From assembly GCF_022819345.1 (NCBI RefSeq), contig NZ_CP089288.1, positions 1-64,000 of the forward strand: a DNA stretch of 64,000 nucleotides, given 5' to 3'. Source of the stretch: Candidatus Nanosynbacter sp. HMT-352 (lineage in GTDB: Bacteria; Patescibacteriota; Saccharimonadia; Saccharimonadales; Saccharimonadaceae). The position numbers and the translations under genes are program-made. Positions 46,298-55,021 of this stretch are shown piece by piece. The notes under the pieces are model-generated. The model worked only from the letters and a program-made list of their open reading frames with translations, was not told where the DNA came from and ran no database searches. Position 1 is the stretch's first letter. Each line of letters opens with the position of its first letter.

Positions 46298-46645
46298 TTA
46301 TTCAGCTACTTCTTCAGCTGGTTCTTCTTTTGGTTGATTCTTGCGAAGTTTTTCTGGATTGCGGATGGCTTTGTGCTTATCAACTGAGACTTCCTTAACC
46401 CACTTTGGCAACTTAACGCCAGCTTCTTTCAATAACTTAACTACGCGTGGTGTTGGCTGTGCGCCATTGTCCAAATATTTCTGAGCCAATTCAACTTGGA
46501 TATTTGATTCTTTAGTGTGTGGATTGTAGCTACCGACATAAGCGACTACACGACCGCTTGATGGATGACGATGTGCTTCTTGTACCGCCAAGCGATATAC
46601 TGGATAACCTTTGCGACCCAAACGTTGCAAACGAATTGCTAGCAT
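46298..46645 (-). CDS. rpsP: 30S ribosomal protein S16
   Basis: S16 is a small-subunit assembly protein. The N-terminus MLAIRLQRLGRKGYPVYRLA matches the S16 signature (MVxIRLxRxGxKxxPFYxIV). At 115 residues it carries a Lys/Glu-rich tail beyond the usual ~80-90. It is separate from trmD and rimM here. An AAAGGAAG SD lies before the ATG. Confidence 0.97.
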   Translation of the reverse strand: MLAIRLQRLGRKGYPVYRLAVQEAHRHPSSGRVVAYVGSYNPHTKESNIQVELAQKYLDNGAQPTPRVVKLLKEAGVKLPKWVKEVSVDKHKAIRNPEKLRKNQPKEEPAEEVAE

Positions 46646-46721
46646 AAAATTAATTCTTCCTTTAACTCTACGTTTTATTATTCCTTACTTTAGAACAGTT
46701 TACACTATTTTTCCCATAACG

Positions 46722-47774
46722 TCAATCTGTTTTCACGATTCCGCCACCCAAACATTCATCGCCGTCATATATTACCGCAGATTGACCCGCGGCTACGGCA
46801 CGCTCCGAAGCAGAAAGGTGCACAATATCTCCGTCAATTTTCGCGTTGAATAAAGAGCCTCGATGACGCAGTCGAACTTGCACACCCCTATCTTTATGCG
46901 GCGCTTGATTAATCCAATGAATATCTGCCAGCCTAAGTTCTTTTCGCCACAAACTTTCATTATCAATCGAGCGCGACACGTAAACCTCATTTTTCTCCAT
47001 ATCCTTGCCCACAACATAATAAGGTAATCCTCCGCCGACGTTCAGCCCATGACGCTGACCAAGCGTATAGAAAATTGCGCCGTCATGTTTACCGACGACA
47101 GATCCCGTCTGCTGGTCAATGATATTTCCTGGCGCAGTTTTAACATATTCCGACAAAAACTCACGAATTCCAACTTGCCCAACAAAACAAATTCCCATCG
47201 ATTCCTTTTTGCTAGCCGTCCACAAACCGCGCTCTTTCGCCATTTTGCGAACTTCCGCCTTAGTAAAATCACCCAACGGAAATATGGTTTTTGACAAAGC
47301 CTCCGAAGTCACTCGATATAAGAAATACGTTTGGTCTTTATTATCATCACGAGCGCGTAATAATTTGGCTGACGAAGACGATTCGTGAGCAACGCGCGCA
47401 TAATGCCCTGTCGCGATATAATCCGCTCCAGCCGCCAACGAGGCCTCCAAAAATACCTTAAACTTCACTTCTTGATTACACATAATATCTGGGTTTGGCG
47501 TGCGGCCCGCTTGATATTCGCGAATCATGTAATCGACAACGTTTTGCTTATATTCTTTCTGGAAATCAAAAACTCGAAAATCAATGCCCAAACCAACCGC
47601 CACACGCTTGGCGTCAGCAACATCTTCCGCCCACGGACAATGCATTCCAGGAAGATCTTCCGACCAGTTTTTCATATAAACACCCGTTACGTCATAGCCC
47701 TGCTCAACCAAAAGTGCCGCGGCCACGGAGGAGTCCACACCGCCCGACATTCCAACAAAAACTTTCTTACTCAT
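46722..47774 (-). CDS. mnmA: tRNA-specific 2-thiouridylase MnmA
   Basis: MnmA makes s2U34 in tRNAs for Lys, Glu and Gln. The PP-loop VGMSGGVDSSVAA (~6-18) binds ATP. Catalytic Cys pair: PDIMCNQEVKF (~residue 100) and MGICFVGQ (~200). 350 residues is normal. It overlaps the upstream DUF218 gene by 4 bases, and a cysteine desulfurase two genes upstream can supply the sulfur. Confidence 0.97.
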   Translation of the reverse strand: MSKKVFVGMSGGVDSSVAAALLVEQGYDVTGVYMKNWSEDLPGMHCPWAEDVADAKRVAVGLGIDFRVFDFQKEYKQNVVDYMIREYQAGRTPNPDIMCNQEVKFKVFLEASLAAGADYIATGHYARVAHESSSSAKLLRARDDNKDQTYFLYRVTSEALSKTIFPLGDFTKAEVRKMAKERGLWTASKKESMGICFVGQVGIREFLSEYVKTAPGNIIDQQTGSVVGKHDGAIFYTLGQRHGLNVGGGLPYYVVGKDMEKNEVYVSRSIDNESLWRKELRLADIHWINQAPHKDRGVQVRLRHRGSLFNAKIDGDIVHLSASERAVAAGQSAVIYDGDECLGGGIVKTD

Positions 47775-48367
47775 CTGGACAACCCCAGAGCGAACAGCCC
47801 AATTCTCATTAATTCACCCATTGCCAAACACCAACCCCACGGCGTCAACCACCACCACGAGCTCCAGTTTTTATCAGAAGCGACAGGATGGCTCCGGATT
47901 TTGACGTCATTAAACTGCGCTGAAAATTCGAGCTGCGCCCGACGCATATGATATCCACTTGTCACCAAAATCACATCTTCAATTTTTCGCGAATCGACAA
48001 TTTTCTTCACTTCGGTGGCGTTTTGCCTGGTCGTTTCGGAAGACTCGTCCATAACAATAGCTTTCTCAGGAACACCGCTATTAATCGCTCGCTGGTACAT
48101 AGCCTTAGCGTTGGACGGGCCAGTTTTATCGGCCGCCGCGCCCGACACAACAATCAACGGTGCCCAACCTTCTTTATACAGTTTAATAGCCTCGTCAGTT
48201 CGCGCATTCGTGTCACCGCCACTGACAACAACTATTGCATCAGCCTTACGACAATCGCCTTCGCCCACGCTTTGACATTTTCCCAAATCATTCGGCGACA
48301 AATATGCGCTAAGCCCAAAAATCACCAAAGCAGCAAAAATAATCAAGCCAACTAGTTTATGAATCAT
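47771..48367 (-). CDS. DUF218 / YdcF-ElyC family protein
   Basis: The 198-residue protein has one N-terminal transmembrane helix (~5-24), then the DUF218 motifs: ADAIVVVSGGDTNAR (~43-57), EGWAPLIVVSGAA, MDESSETTRQNA and LVTSGYHMRRA. ElyC and SanA relatives affect envelope integrity. It overlaps both neighbours by 4 bases, in an operon with cysteine desulfurase and mnmA. Confidence 0.9.
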   Translation of the reverse strand: MIHKLVGLIIFAALVIFGLSAYLSPNDLGKCQSVGEGDCRKADAIVVVSGGDTNARTDEAIKLYKEGWAPLIVVSGAAADKTGPSNAKAMYQRAINSGVPEKAIVMDESSETTRQNATEVKKIVDSRKIEDVILVTSGYHMRRAQLEFSAQFNDVKIRSHPVASDKNWSSWWWLTPWGWCLAMGELMRIGLFALGLSR

Positions 48368-49521
48368 CGACGAGTCCTCTTCATTTCCGCCTGTACAGCT
48401 TCGATGATAAATTCGCCAACTCGCTTTATATTCTCATCATTGTTCAACTTGCCTAAGGTAAGCCTTAGACTTCCGTCAATCTCTGATTCGCTCAGACCAA
48501 CACTCGCTAGTACATGAGAACGCGTTCCAGAATTAGCCGCGCAAGCACTACCTGTAGCCACTAAAACCCCGCGAGATTCTAATAAAAACACCAATCTTTC
48601 AGCATCAATTCCAGAAAATGATATATTCAAAAAACTCACCAAACTTTTTTTCATATCTGATGATATCAACATGTCAGGAAAAGCCCGCCTCAAATCTTTT
48701 ACCAACTCTTCCCGCAACTTTCGCAGTCGCTTCACTTCGGCAGAACGTCGTTTTTGTGCCAATTCCAAAGCCGTCGCAAACCCAACCACGCCAGCAACGT
48801 TTTCAGTTCCGCTGCGAAGACCCAATTCTTGACCGCCACCAAAAATATTGGCTTTCAGCGTAACACCAGGTCGCACCCACAGTAAACCAACCTGCTTTGG
48901 GCCGTAAACTTTCGCCGCAGATAATGTCAATAAATCAACACCCAGCCTTTTAATCTTCACGTCAATTAAAGCCGCCGCCTGCGAAGCATCTGTATGAAAA
49001 ATCAACGGTAAAGGTTCATCATTTTCTTGGCGCCTTAGTCGCTCAGCTTTTACAATTTCCGCAATTTCTTCAATTGGCTGGATGTAGCCTAGCTCATGAT
49101 TCACCAGCGCAACACTAACAAATCCAACATCTGGCGTTAACATTTTTTTAACCGTGTTCGGGTCTATTCGTCCATTTTTCATTGGCGGAATTAACTTCAC
49201 TTCCGAACACGCTTTTGCAGAGTTGATCACCGAATCATGCTCAATTGCCGAAATTAAACTTACGCCATTTGCTGCATTGAACGCCAAATTGACAGACTCA
49301 GTTGCTCCAGCTGTCATTATTAATTCGTCAGCCATCACGCCCAAGCAGCGCGCCAGCCGAGCCTTCGCGTCTTGATATTCACGCTTTGTAAATATTGCCG
49401 GAGCGTAAGGACTAGACGGATTGAAAAACTTTTCAGAAAAATATGGCAACATCGCCTCAATCACCAATGGATCCATTGGCGTGGCAGCAGCATGATCAAG
49501 ATAGATATAGTCTTTATTCAC
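48364..49521 (-). CDS. Cysteine desulfurase (NifS/IscS family)
   Basis: This PLP enzyme takes sulfur from cysteine for tRNA thiolation and Fe-S clusters. YLDHAAATPMDP (start), TDASQAAALIDV, the PLP lysine in SAAKVYGPKQ (~205) and the catalytic loop with GSACAANSG (~325) are visible. The residue before the lysine is Ala where SxHK is usual, so the PLP-stacking or proton-transfer His is missing at this position. 385 residues, typical. It heads the operon with DUF218 and mnmA. Confidence 0.93.
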   Translation of the reverse strand: MNKDYIYLDHAAATPMDPLVIEAMLPYFSEKFFNPSSPYAPAIFTKREYQDAKARLARCLGVMADELIMTAGATESVNLAFNAANGVSLISAIEHDSVINSAKACSEVKLIPPMKNGRIDPNTVKKMLTPDVGFVSVALVNHELGYIQPIEEIAEIVKAERLRRQENDEPLPLIFHTDASQAAALIDVKIKRLGVDLLTLSAAKVYGPKQVGLLWVRPGVTLKANIFGGGQELGLRSGTENVAGVVGFATALELAQKRRSAEVKRLRKLREELVKDLRRAFPDMLISSDMKKSLVSFLNISFSGIDAERLVFLLESRGVLVATGSACAANSGTRSHVLASVGLSESEIDGSLRLTLGKLNNDENIKRVGEFIIEAVQAEMKRTRR

Positions 49522-49533
49522 TTTTTTATTATA

Positions 49534-49977
49534 TCAAAGAGGCTGACCGGTTTGCGGATCTTTCTTATACAATTGTCGAGAAACTCGCTCGTAATATTCC
49601 TTAGTTGCCAAGACAAAATTCTGAAGCTCGTCGCCCTCCAAGTAACTATAGCGATAATTCGGCTGAATCTTCAAAATTCCCTTTGGTTGCACTTCATAAC
49701 GCGTCGTCAATTCTTGCCGGCCACCCTTACCATCAGCAACTTCTTCATACCAAATCCAAGTATCTTTATCTAAATTAAAAAACTCTCGTCGCGCAACATA
49801 CGCCGGCTTCTCGCCAAAAATCGTTGCGCCAATTTCACTTTCCAATTGGATTAGCTCGCGCTCGGTAAATTTCTTTAATGGACGATCTTTTTTACGGAAT
49901 TTCAATAAAGACACCGCGTCGCTATCATCAGCAAAAACCAAACTTCGTACTTTTTTCAAAAACTTAGTCACCTGCAA
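49534..49977 (-). CDS. Conserved-looking hypothetical protein, 147 residues
   Basis: A soluble, mixed alpha/beta-looking protein with basic N-terminus and several Trp/Tyr-rich strands (DTWIWYEEVADGKGG). I recognise no family. It overlaps the end of the upstream gene (49968) by 10 bases and lies 12 bases before the cysteine desulfurase gene, so it is probably co-transcribed. Confidence 0.6.
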   Translation of the reverse strand: MQVTKFLKKVRSLVFADDSDAVSLLKFRKKDRPLKKFTERELIQLESEIGATIFGEKPAYVARREFFNLDKDTWIWYEEVADGKGGRQELTTRYEVQPKGILKIQPNYRYSYLEGDELQNFVLATKEYYERVSRQLYKKDPQTGQPL

Positions 49978-50273
49978 CTCTCCTTAGTTTTGTATTCACG
50001 TAGGAGTTGGAGTGAATTACCAATTGCCTGCACAGTTTCAAGCGGACTGTTGTTAATGTAGTCAAGACTTTTTCCATAGCTACCAAGTGCTTGATTACAG
50101 AAATCAACCGCCCCATTATCAGCAAAGTCCATCTTAATATCAATCGCAGTCTTCCCCAATTCAGGGTTCACCTTAGAGTTATCGCGTTGCTCGGCGTCAG
50201 AAAAAATAGCAGCAAGTTTTTCGCGAGCTTCAATTTCAGGTGTTTTTGTAACACATTCCGGTGTACTATTCAT
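49968..50273 (-). CDS. Hypothetical protein, about 101 residues
   Basis: A small helical protein (CVTKTPEIEAREKLAAIF near the start) with four cysteines and no transmembrane segment. No family recognised. Start uncertain: ATG 50273 has GGAG 3 bases upstream; GTG 50282 or TTG 50288 (overlapping the tatD stop) are alternatives. It links tatD to the next gene. Confidence 0.5.
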   Translation of the reverse strand: MNSTPECVTKTPEIEAREKLAAIFSDAEQRDNSKVNPELGKTAIDIKMDFADNGAVDFCNQALGSYGKSLDYINNSPLETVQAIGNSLQLLREYKTKESCR

Positions 50274-50284
50274 CTTCTCCACTT

Positions 50285-51103
50285 TCAAATGCCAAAAAGT
50301 TCTTTTGTATTGCGAAGAGTAGCTTGGCTTAAAACATCAAAATCAATATTTCTCTGTTTCGCCCAATATTCAGCCACCACTCTCACATATTCTGGCTTGT
50401 TTATATTACCACGAAACGGCGCTGGTGTCAAGAATGGCGCGTCAGTTTCTAGCAATAATCGCTCCAGCGGAATTGAAGCAAACAATTCTTTCTGCAATTG
50501 ATCCTTTGTGAATGTACTAATTCCATTAAGTCCAACGTACAAATTTCGCGAAAAACCTTTTTCCAAATTTTCACGCGTATCAGTAAAGCTATGTAGTGCG
50601 CCGCGAAGCCCGTGAAAATTGTCAAAAATTGGCCAAAAATCATCCCAAACCGACGGCTGATCCTTCGCACCATCACGAACATGAAAACTTACCGGCAAAT
50701 CGTAATCAATCGCCATTTGAAGTTGCGCCTCCAAGCCTTCAATTTGCGTTTCCCGCGGACTGTTATTGTAATAATAATCAAGCCCAATTTCACCAATTGC
50801 CACAATCGGAGAATTTTCCGTCTTATTCTCCAGCAAAGTTTTGACATCTCCCCAGCCATCTTTCGTATCGTGCGGATGAACGCCAATTGCCGCCCAAGTA
50901 AACTTATGATTCGCGGCAAATTCCACAGCTTGGCGGCTACTTCGCTGGTCAGTACCGACACAAATCATGCCAATATTCGCCTCGACCGTTTCTTTGTAAA
51001 ACCTCTCACGATTGTCCGTAAAAAATTCTGTATCGTGCAAATGACAATGCGAATCTATCAGACGTAAGCCCTCAGTCGCACTTTTCTTATCAGCCTCAAT
51101 CAT
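50285..51103 (-). CDS. tatD: TatD family metal-dependent hydrolase (DNase)
   Basis: The TIM-barrel hydrolase has the family motifs: LIDSHCHLHD (metal His pair, ~17-26), IGEIGLDYY (~105-113, catalytic Glu), SFHVRDG (His), and LLETDAPFLTP (~220, final Asp). 272 residues is typical. The stop is TGA, supporting the standard code. It starts three bases after metG ends. Confidence 0.95.
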   Translation of the reverse strand: MIEADKKSATEGLRLIDSHCHLHDTEFFTDNRERFYKETVEANIGMICVGTDQRSSRQAVEFAANHKFTWAAIGVHPHDTKDGWGDVKTLLENKTENSPIVAIGEIGLDYYYNNSPRETQIEGLEAQLQMAIDYDLPVSFHVRDGAKDQPSVWDDFWPIFDNFHGLRGALHSFTDTRENLEKGFSRNLYVGLNGISTFTKDQLQKELFASIPLERLLLETDAPFLTPAPFRGNINKPEYVRVVAEYWAKQRNIDFDVLSQATLRNTKELFGI

Positions 51104-51106
51104 AAA

Positions 51107-52618
51107 CTATTTAACCTGAGATTCTGTTTTCGGAGCGCGTGGATCTGGCGTGTGAATATATTTGCGCGGGAACAAAGGCATCAATTCTGACGGCACGACA
51201 CCACTAGCAAACATATCATGAATTTTCTCGGCAGTTTGCGGCATAAATGGACGAAGCATGTCAGATACTTGCAATAATGTGCCACAAGCGTGCGCCAAAA
51301 TCTCGCTCAAATGCGACTCCGCCTCTGGATCTTTATCGCGATTTTTAGCAACTTGCCAAGGCTGGACTCGCTCGATATATTGATTCAAAGAGCGAACAAT
51401 TAGCCAAATTTCGTCCATTGCTTGATCGAACATATAACTTTCCATCGCCTGACGATACGGTCCCATGTCGTGCTCTGATTGTGGAGCGTCGCCAATAACG
51501 CCCGCTTGATAACTCTGCACCATTTTAGCAACTCGCTGAACCAAATTGCCCAAATCATTGCCAAGCTCACCATTATACGCAGCTTCAAACTTTTCCCAAG
51601 TAAAGTCACCATCATCTTGCGTCGGTACGTGGCGCAGGAAATAATATCGGAACGCCTCAGCGCCGTAATCTGGAATAATGTCAGTCGGGCCAACACCATT
51701 TCCGAGACTCTTTGACATTTTCATTCCGCCAGAATTGATAAATCCATGAACAAGTAGAACCTTCGGAAGTGGTAAATCTAGCGCCATGAGCATTGCTGGC
51801 CAAATACCAGCGTGGAAGCGGAGAATGTCCTTGCCGATAACTTGCACGTCAGCCGGCCAGAATGATTGCCACTCTTCTGGACGGTCAGGATAACCAATAA
51901 CCGTAATGTAATTACTCAGAGCATCCAACCAAACGTACATGACTTGATTATCATCGCCAGGAACCGGCACGCCCCAGCTAAGATTTTTACGTGGACGAGA
52001 AACCGACACATCTTTCAAGCCATCTTTCATCAATTCCAAAAACTCTTTTTTACGGAATTCAGGCACGATTCTCATTTTATTTGACTCAATCGCCTGACGA
52101 ATATTGTCCGAAAAAGCACTGGTTTTAAAATAATAATTTTCCTCACTCAAGCGCTGATACGGCGTCTGGTGATCTGGACAAACCCCATTATTGTCAGCAG
52201 CTTCTTTATCCGTAACGAAAGCTTCGCAACCCTGACAATACCAGCCTTCATATGAACCCTTGTAAATGTAACCAGCCTCAACGAGTTTCTGCCAAATATA
52301 CTGCACCGCAGCAACGTGATGCGCGTCAGTTGTTCGAATAAAATCCGTCACTGAAATATTCAGCTCATTAATCATCTTCTTAAAATTAACGTGCGTCTGA
52401 TCGACGTATTCTTGAGGGGTTTGATTTTGGCTAGCAGCTTTGGCGGCAATTTTATTGCCATGCTCATCTACACCAGCTTGAAAACGAACCTCACGACCGT
52501 TTTGTCTGGAATATCGCGCCCACACATCTGCCAACATATAATCCATAGCATGCCCAATGTGCGGCAAGCCGTTTACGTAAGGAATAGCGGTAGTGATGTA
52601 AGCGTGTTTCTTAGTCAT
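51107..52618 (-). CDS. metG: Methionine--tRNA ligase
   Basis: The class I synthetase has ITTAIPYVNGLPHIGHAM (HIGH motif, ~residue 18), a zinc knuckle CQGCE...CPDH and KMSKS (SGGMKMSKSLGN, ~300). At 503 residues it lacks the C-terminal EMAP-like dimerisation domain of longer MetRS. Promoter TATAAT lies 6 bases before the ATG, with TTGGTC 18 bases upstream, so it is leaderless. Confidence 0.97.
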   Translation of the reverse strand: MTKKHAYITTAIPYVNGLPHIGHAMDYMLADVWARYSRQNGREVRFQAGVDEHGNKIAAKAASQNQTPQEYVDQTHVNFKKMINELNISVTDFIRTTDAHHVAAVQYIWQKLVEAGYIYKGSYEGWYCQGCEAFVTDKEAADNNGVCPDHQTPYQRLSEENYYFKTSAFSDNIRQAIESNKMRIVPEFRKKEFLELMKDGLKDVSVSRPRKNLSWGVPVPGDDNQVMYVWLDALSNYITVIGYPDRPEEWQSFWPADVQVIGKDILRFHAGIWPAMLMALDLPLPKVLLVHGFINSGGMKMSKSLGNGVGPTDIIPDYGAEAFRYYFLRHVPTQDDGDFTWEKFEAAYNGELGNDLGNLVQRVAKMVQSYQAGVIGDAPQSEHDMGPYRQAMESYMFDQAMDEIWLIVRSLNQYIERVQPWQVAKNRDKDPEAESHLSEILAHACGTLLQVSDMLRPFMPQTAEKIHDMFASGVVPSELMPLFPRKYIHTPDPRAPKTESQVK

Positions 52619-52676
52619 AGGTAAATTATAGCAAATTCAACAGATCATGACCAATGATAAAGGGCGCTAATTGATG

Positions 52677-52685
52677 TGATATAAT
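52677..52685 (+). promoter_or_regulatory. Extended -10 promoter of the choline-binding-like gene
   Basis: TGATATAAT (TGn plus TATAAT) lies 29 bases before ATG 52715, followed by an AGGAGGGG Shine-Dalgarno. It lies back to back with the metG promoter. Confidence 0.65.
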
Positions 52686-52714
52686 TATAGTCACAATTTA
52701 TTAGGAGGGGAGTT

Positions 52715-54157
52715 ATGAACAAACTCATAAAAAACTTAACCGTAGCCGCAGCTATTAGCATTGCTATAATCGGCGTCTACACACCAGCAACAGCAAGCGC
52801 CAACGGAGGAAGCTGGCAGAGGGATTCAGTTGGATGGTGGTATAAAAATTCCAATGGAAGTTACCCAAAGAATGATTGGCAACGAATAGATGGCAAATGG
52901 TATTACTTTGATGGACGCGGATACATCACGCATAGCAAATGGGAGCGTATAAAGGATTATTGGTACTATTTCAACACTAGCGGTCACATGACAGAAAACG
53001 CCTGGAAAATGATTGGCGACAAGTGGTACTACTTCGACAACAAAGGTCATATGCTATTAAATCAATGGGTCGGCGACTACTACGTCGGTAAAGATGGTGA
53101 TATGTTAAAGAATACCGTCACACCAGACAACTATGTAGTTGGAAGCGACGGAAAATGGGACAAGAGGTTTTCGAGAGAATTAGCAGAAAAAGCTAAGAGC
53201 CCATTGAATAACCTATATAAGGTTGATCGCTCCAAATATAGCGTAGCCGGAGATCTTACCTTTGGAAAAAGAAATGAATACAATATAGCACTTCAGTTAC
53301 TCGAGACAATTTACCCAGAATACAACGCTGTAGATAACGCGAAAAGGGCAATAAAAAACATGATAGGCAAGATGGACAATGATAATAATCCTTACGATTG
53401 GATGTCCAAGGACTTGTCAATACGCGCCCTTACTGAGTGGCATGTTAACACTAATAGCCACAGTAGCTACATGTTCTCACAAGAAGAAGTTAAAAAAGCA
53501 TTCGATGAGCTGAGTAGCGAGATTGATTTCGCTAAATTCTTCCAAAGACAGGCCGTAAAAGCTCTAAAGAATATAGATTCCTATAAGCATACATCAAAAA
53601 CACAGTACGAAAAAGACCTTACTGAGTTCGGCTTTACCAAGGAAGAAATTGACAATGCCTTTAATACAGTAAAAATTGACTTTGCATATAATGCTCAGCA
53701 AAAAGCAACTAGTAGCTGCACAACAGCAGGCAGTAAATGTACATCCTCAAAAGAATGGACTATACAAGCCTTAGTAAAAGGTTACGGTTTCACCAGAAAA
53801 GAAGCAGAAGAAGGAGTTAATCGCCTGAACTATGACTATAAAATCAATCTGCGTAACCTTATTGAGGCAAACTTCACAACCGCCAATGCTACCTGGGCGG
53901 GATCAATTTCAAAAGAATTCATAGTAGACCATTTAGTAAGAAATGATCTATTTGTAGAATCAGAAGTTCGAGAGGTTCTAGCAGAATACAATATCAATTA
54001 CACTGAGCGGGCACGACTACGAGCTATAGACATTCTGAAGAATGGAAAATATAGTAGAAGCGACTTGATAAAAATTCTTATCGACCAGTGGAAATTCACT
54101 AAGGAAGAAGCCACCAACGCCGTTAAGGATTTAAAGCACGAAAACCTAACTGATTAA
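52715..54157 (+). CDS. Secreted choline-binding-like protein with Ltp-like helical repeats
   Basis: A signal peptide (~1-29, TASA|N) is followed by at least four cell-wall-binding repeats (~30-135: WWYKNSNG, WYYFDGRGY, YWYYFNTSGHM, WYYFDNKGHM), the CW_binding_1 pattern of choline- or glucan-binding proteins. The rest (~165-480) is about six helix-turn-helix-like repeats with FTKEEIDNAF, FTRKEAEEGV and FTKEEATNAV, resembling Ltp (host cell surface-exposed lipoprotein, pfam07553) repeats. It is a likely exported surface protein, perhaps binding another cell's wall; that is inference. No transmembrane anchor or sorting signal. A strong SD and terminator bracket it. Confidence 0.88.
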   Translation: MNKLIKNLTVAAAISIAIIGVYTPATASANGGSWQRDSVGWWYKNSNGSYPKNDWQRIDGKWYYFDGRGYITHSKWERIKDYWYYFNTSGHMTENAWKMIGDKWYYFDNKGHMLLNQWVGDYYVGKDGDMLKNTVTPDNYVVGSDGKWDKRFSRELAEKAKSPLNNLYKVDRSKYSVAGDLTFGKRNEYNIALQLLETIYPEYNAVDNAKRAIKNMIGKMDNDNNPYDWMSKDLSIRALTEWHVNTNSHSSYMFSQEEVKKAFDELSSEIDFAKFFQRQAVKALKNIDSYKHTSKTQYEKDLTEFGFTKEEIDNAFNTVKIDFAYNAQQKATSSCTTAGSKCTSSKEWTIQALVKGYGFTRKEAEEGVNRLNYDYKINLRNLIEANFTTANATWAGSISKEFIVDHLVRNDLFVESEVREVLAEYNINYTERARLRAIDILKNGKYSRSDLIKILIDQWKFTKEEATNAVKDLKHENLTD

Positions 54158-54173
54158 TTAACCTCTAATCACA

Positions 54174-54209
54174 AAAGCGACTCAGTTTAAATGTATTGAG
54201 TCGCTTTTT
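54174..54209 (+). terminator. Terminator of the choline-binding-like gene
   Basis: Perfect 11-bp stem AAAGCGACTCA/TGAGTCGCTTT with a 12-base loop and T5. Confidence 0.92.
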
Positions 54210-54232
54210 ATTCGAGAATAAATTCTAAGCAA

Positions 54233-55021
54233 TTATAGCGCCCGCCATTCTTTGAGCAACTTCTTCCAACCTTCAATCGCCAAATCTTCAGCGCGAGCAT
54301 CTGGTGAAATTCCTGCATTTTTCAGTAATTCTTCCGCCACACTTTTATCAATCCCCAACCCGCCGCTCAAGCTAGAGCGCAACTTCTTTCGCTTAGCAGA
54401 AAATCCAGCCTTAACAATGCGGAAAAAATCTCTCTGAGCTTCTGGAGTAATTAACGGATTATTACGAGTTCTTAAAACCACAACCTGCGAGTCAACTTTT
54501 GGCGGCGGCGTGAAGAATTGCCGCGGCACTTCAATATCTAGCTCCGCCTCAGCAAAAATCTGAACGCTCACAGACAAAACACTCATATTTCCAGCCTCTG
54601 CCGCAATTCGCTCGGCAACTTCTTTTTGCACCAACAGCACCGCAATGCTCGGCTTATTTTCTGCTGTCATCAATTTTTCAACAATTTTGCTGGTAATGTA
54701 ATATGGGACATTAGCTACGACTTTGTAGTTTTTTGGTAATTGATTCAGGTCAAATTGCAATATATCTTGATTTACGACAGTTAATTTTTTCCCAGGAAAT
54801 TGCCCTGGTAATTTTCGCGCCAAATCCGCATCAAACTCCACAGCGGTCACCGAATTAGCCCGAGCCAACAAACGACTAGTCAAAGTACCCAGCCCCGGGC
54901 CGATCTCCAGCACAACATCATCGCTCGTCAATTCAGCCGCTTCAGCAATATCCGCCAAAATCTCCGGATCCTTCAGCCAATGCTGTCCAAGCGATTTTTT
55001 TGGTCCACGAGAAGAAGTCAT
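54233..55021 (-). CDS. rsmA: 16S rRNA dimethyladenosine transferase RsmA
   Basis: RsmA (KsgA) dimethylates A1518 and A1519 of 16S rRNA. It has the SAM motif EIGPGLGTLT (~39-48), QDILQFD and the catalytic NVPYYI (~106), an NLPY-like motif. 262 residues is normal. The ATG directly follows the stop of the G5-domain gene (TAAATG). Confidence 0.96.
   Translation of the reverse strand: MTSSRGPKKSLGQHWLKDPEILADIAEAAELTSDDVVLEIGPGLGTLTSRLLARANSVTAVEFDADLARKLPGQFPGKKLTVVNQDILQFDLNQLPKNYKVVANVPYYITSKIVEKLMTAENKPSIAVLLVQKEVAERIAAEAGNMSVLSVSVQIFAEAELDIEVPRQFFTPPPKVDSQVVVLRTRNNPLITPEAQRDFFRIVKAGFSAKRKKLRSSLSGGLGIDKSVAEELLKNAGISPDARAEDLAIEGWKKLLKEWRAL

Noticed and set aside
50285..51103. UGA recoding as in SR1/Gracilibacteria
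   Set aside because: tatD and other genes end normally at TGA, and no conserved glycine positions depend on in-frame TGA.
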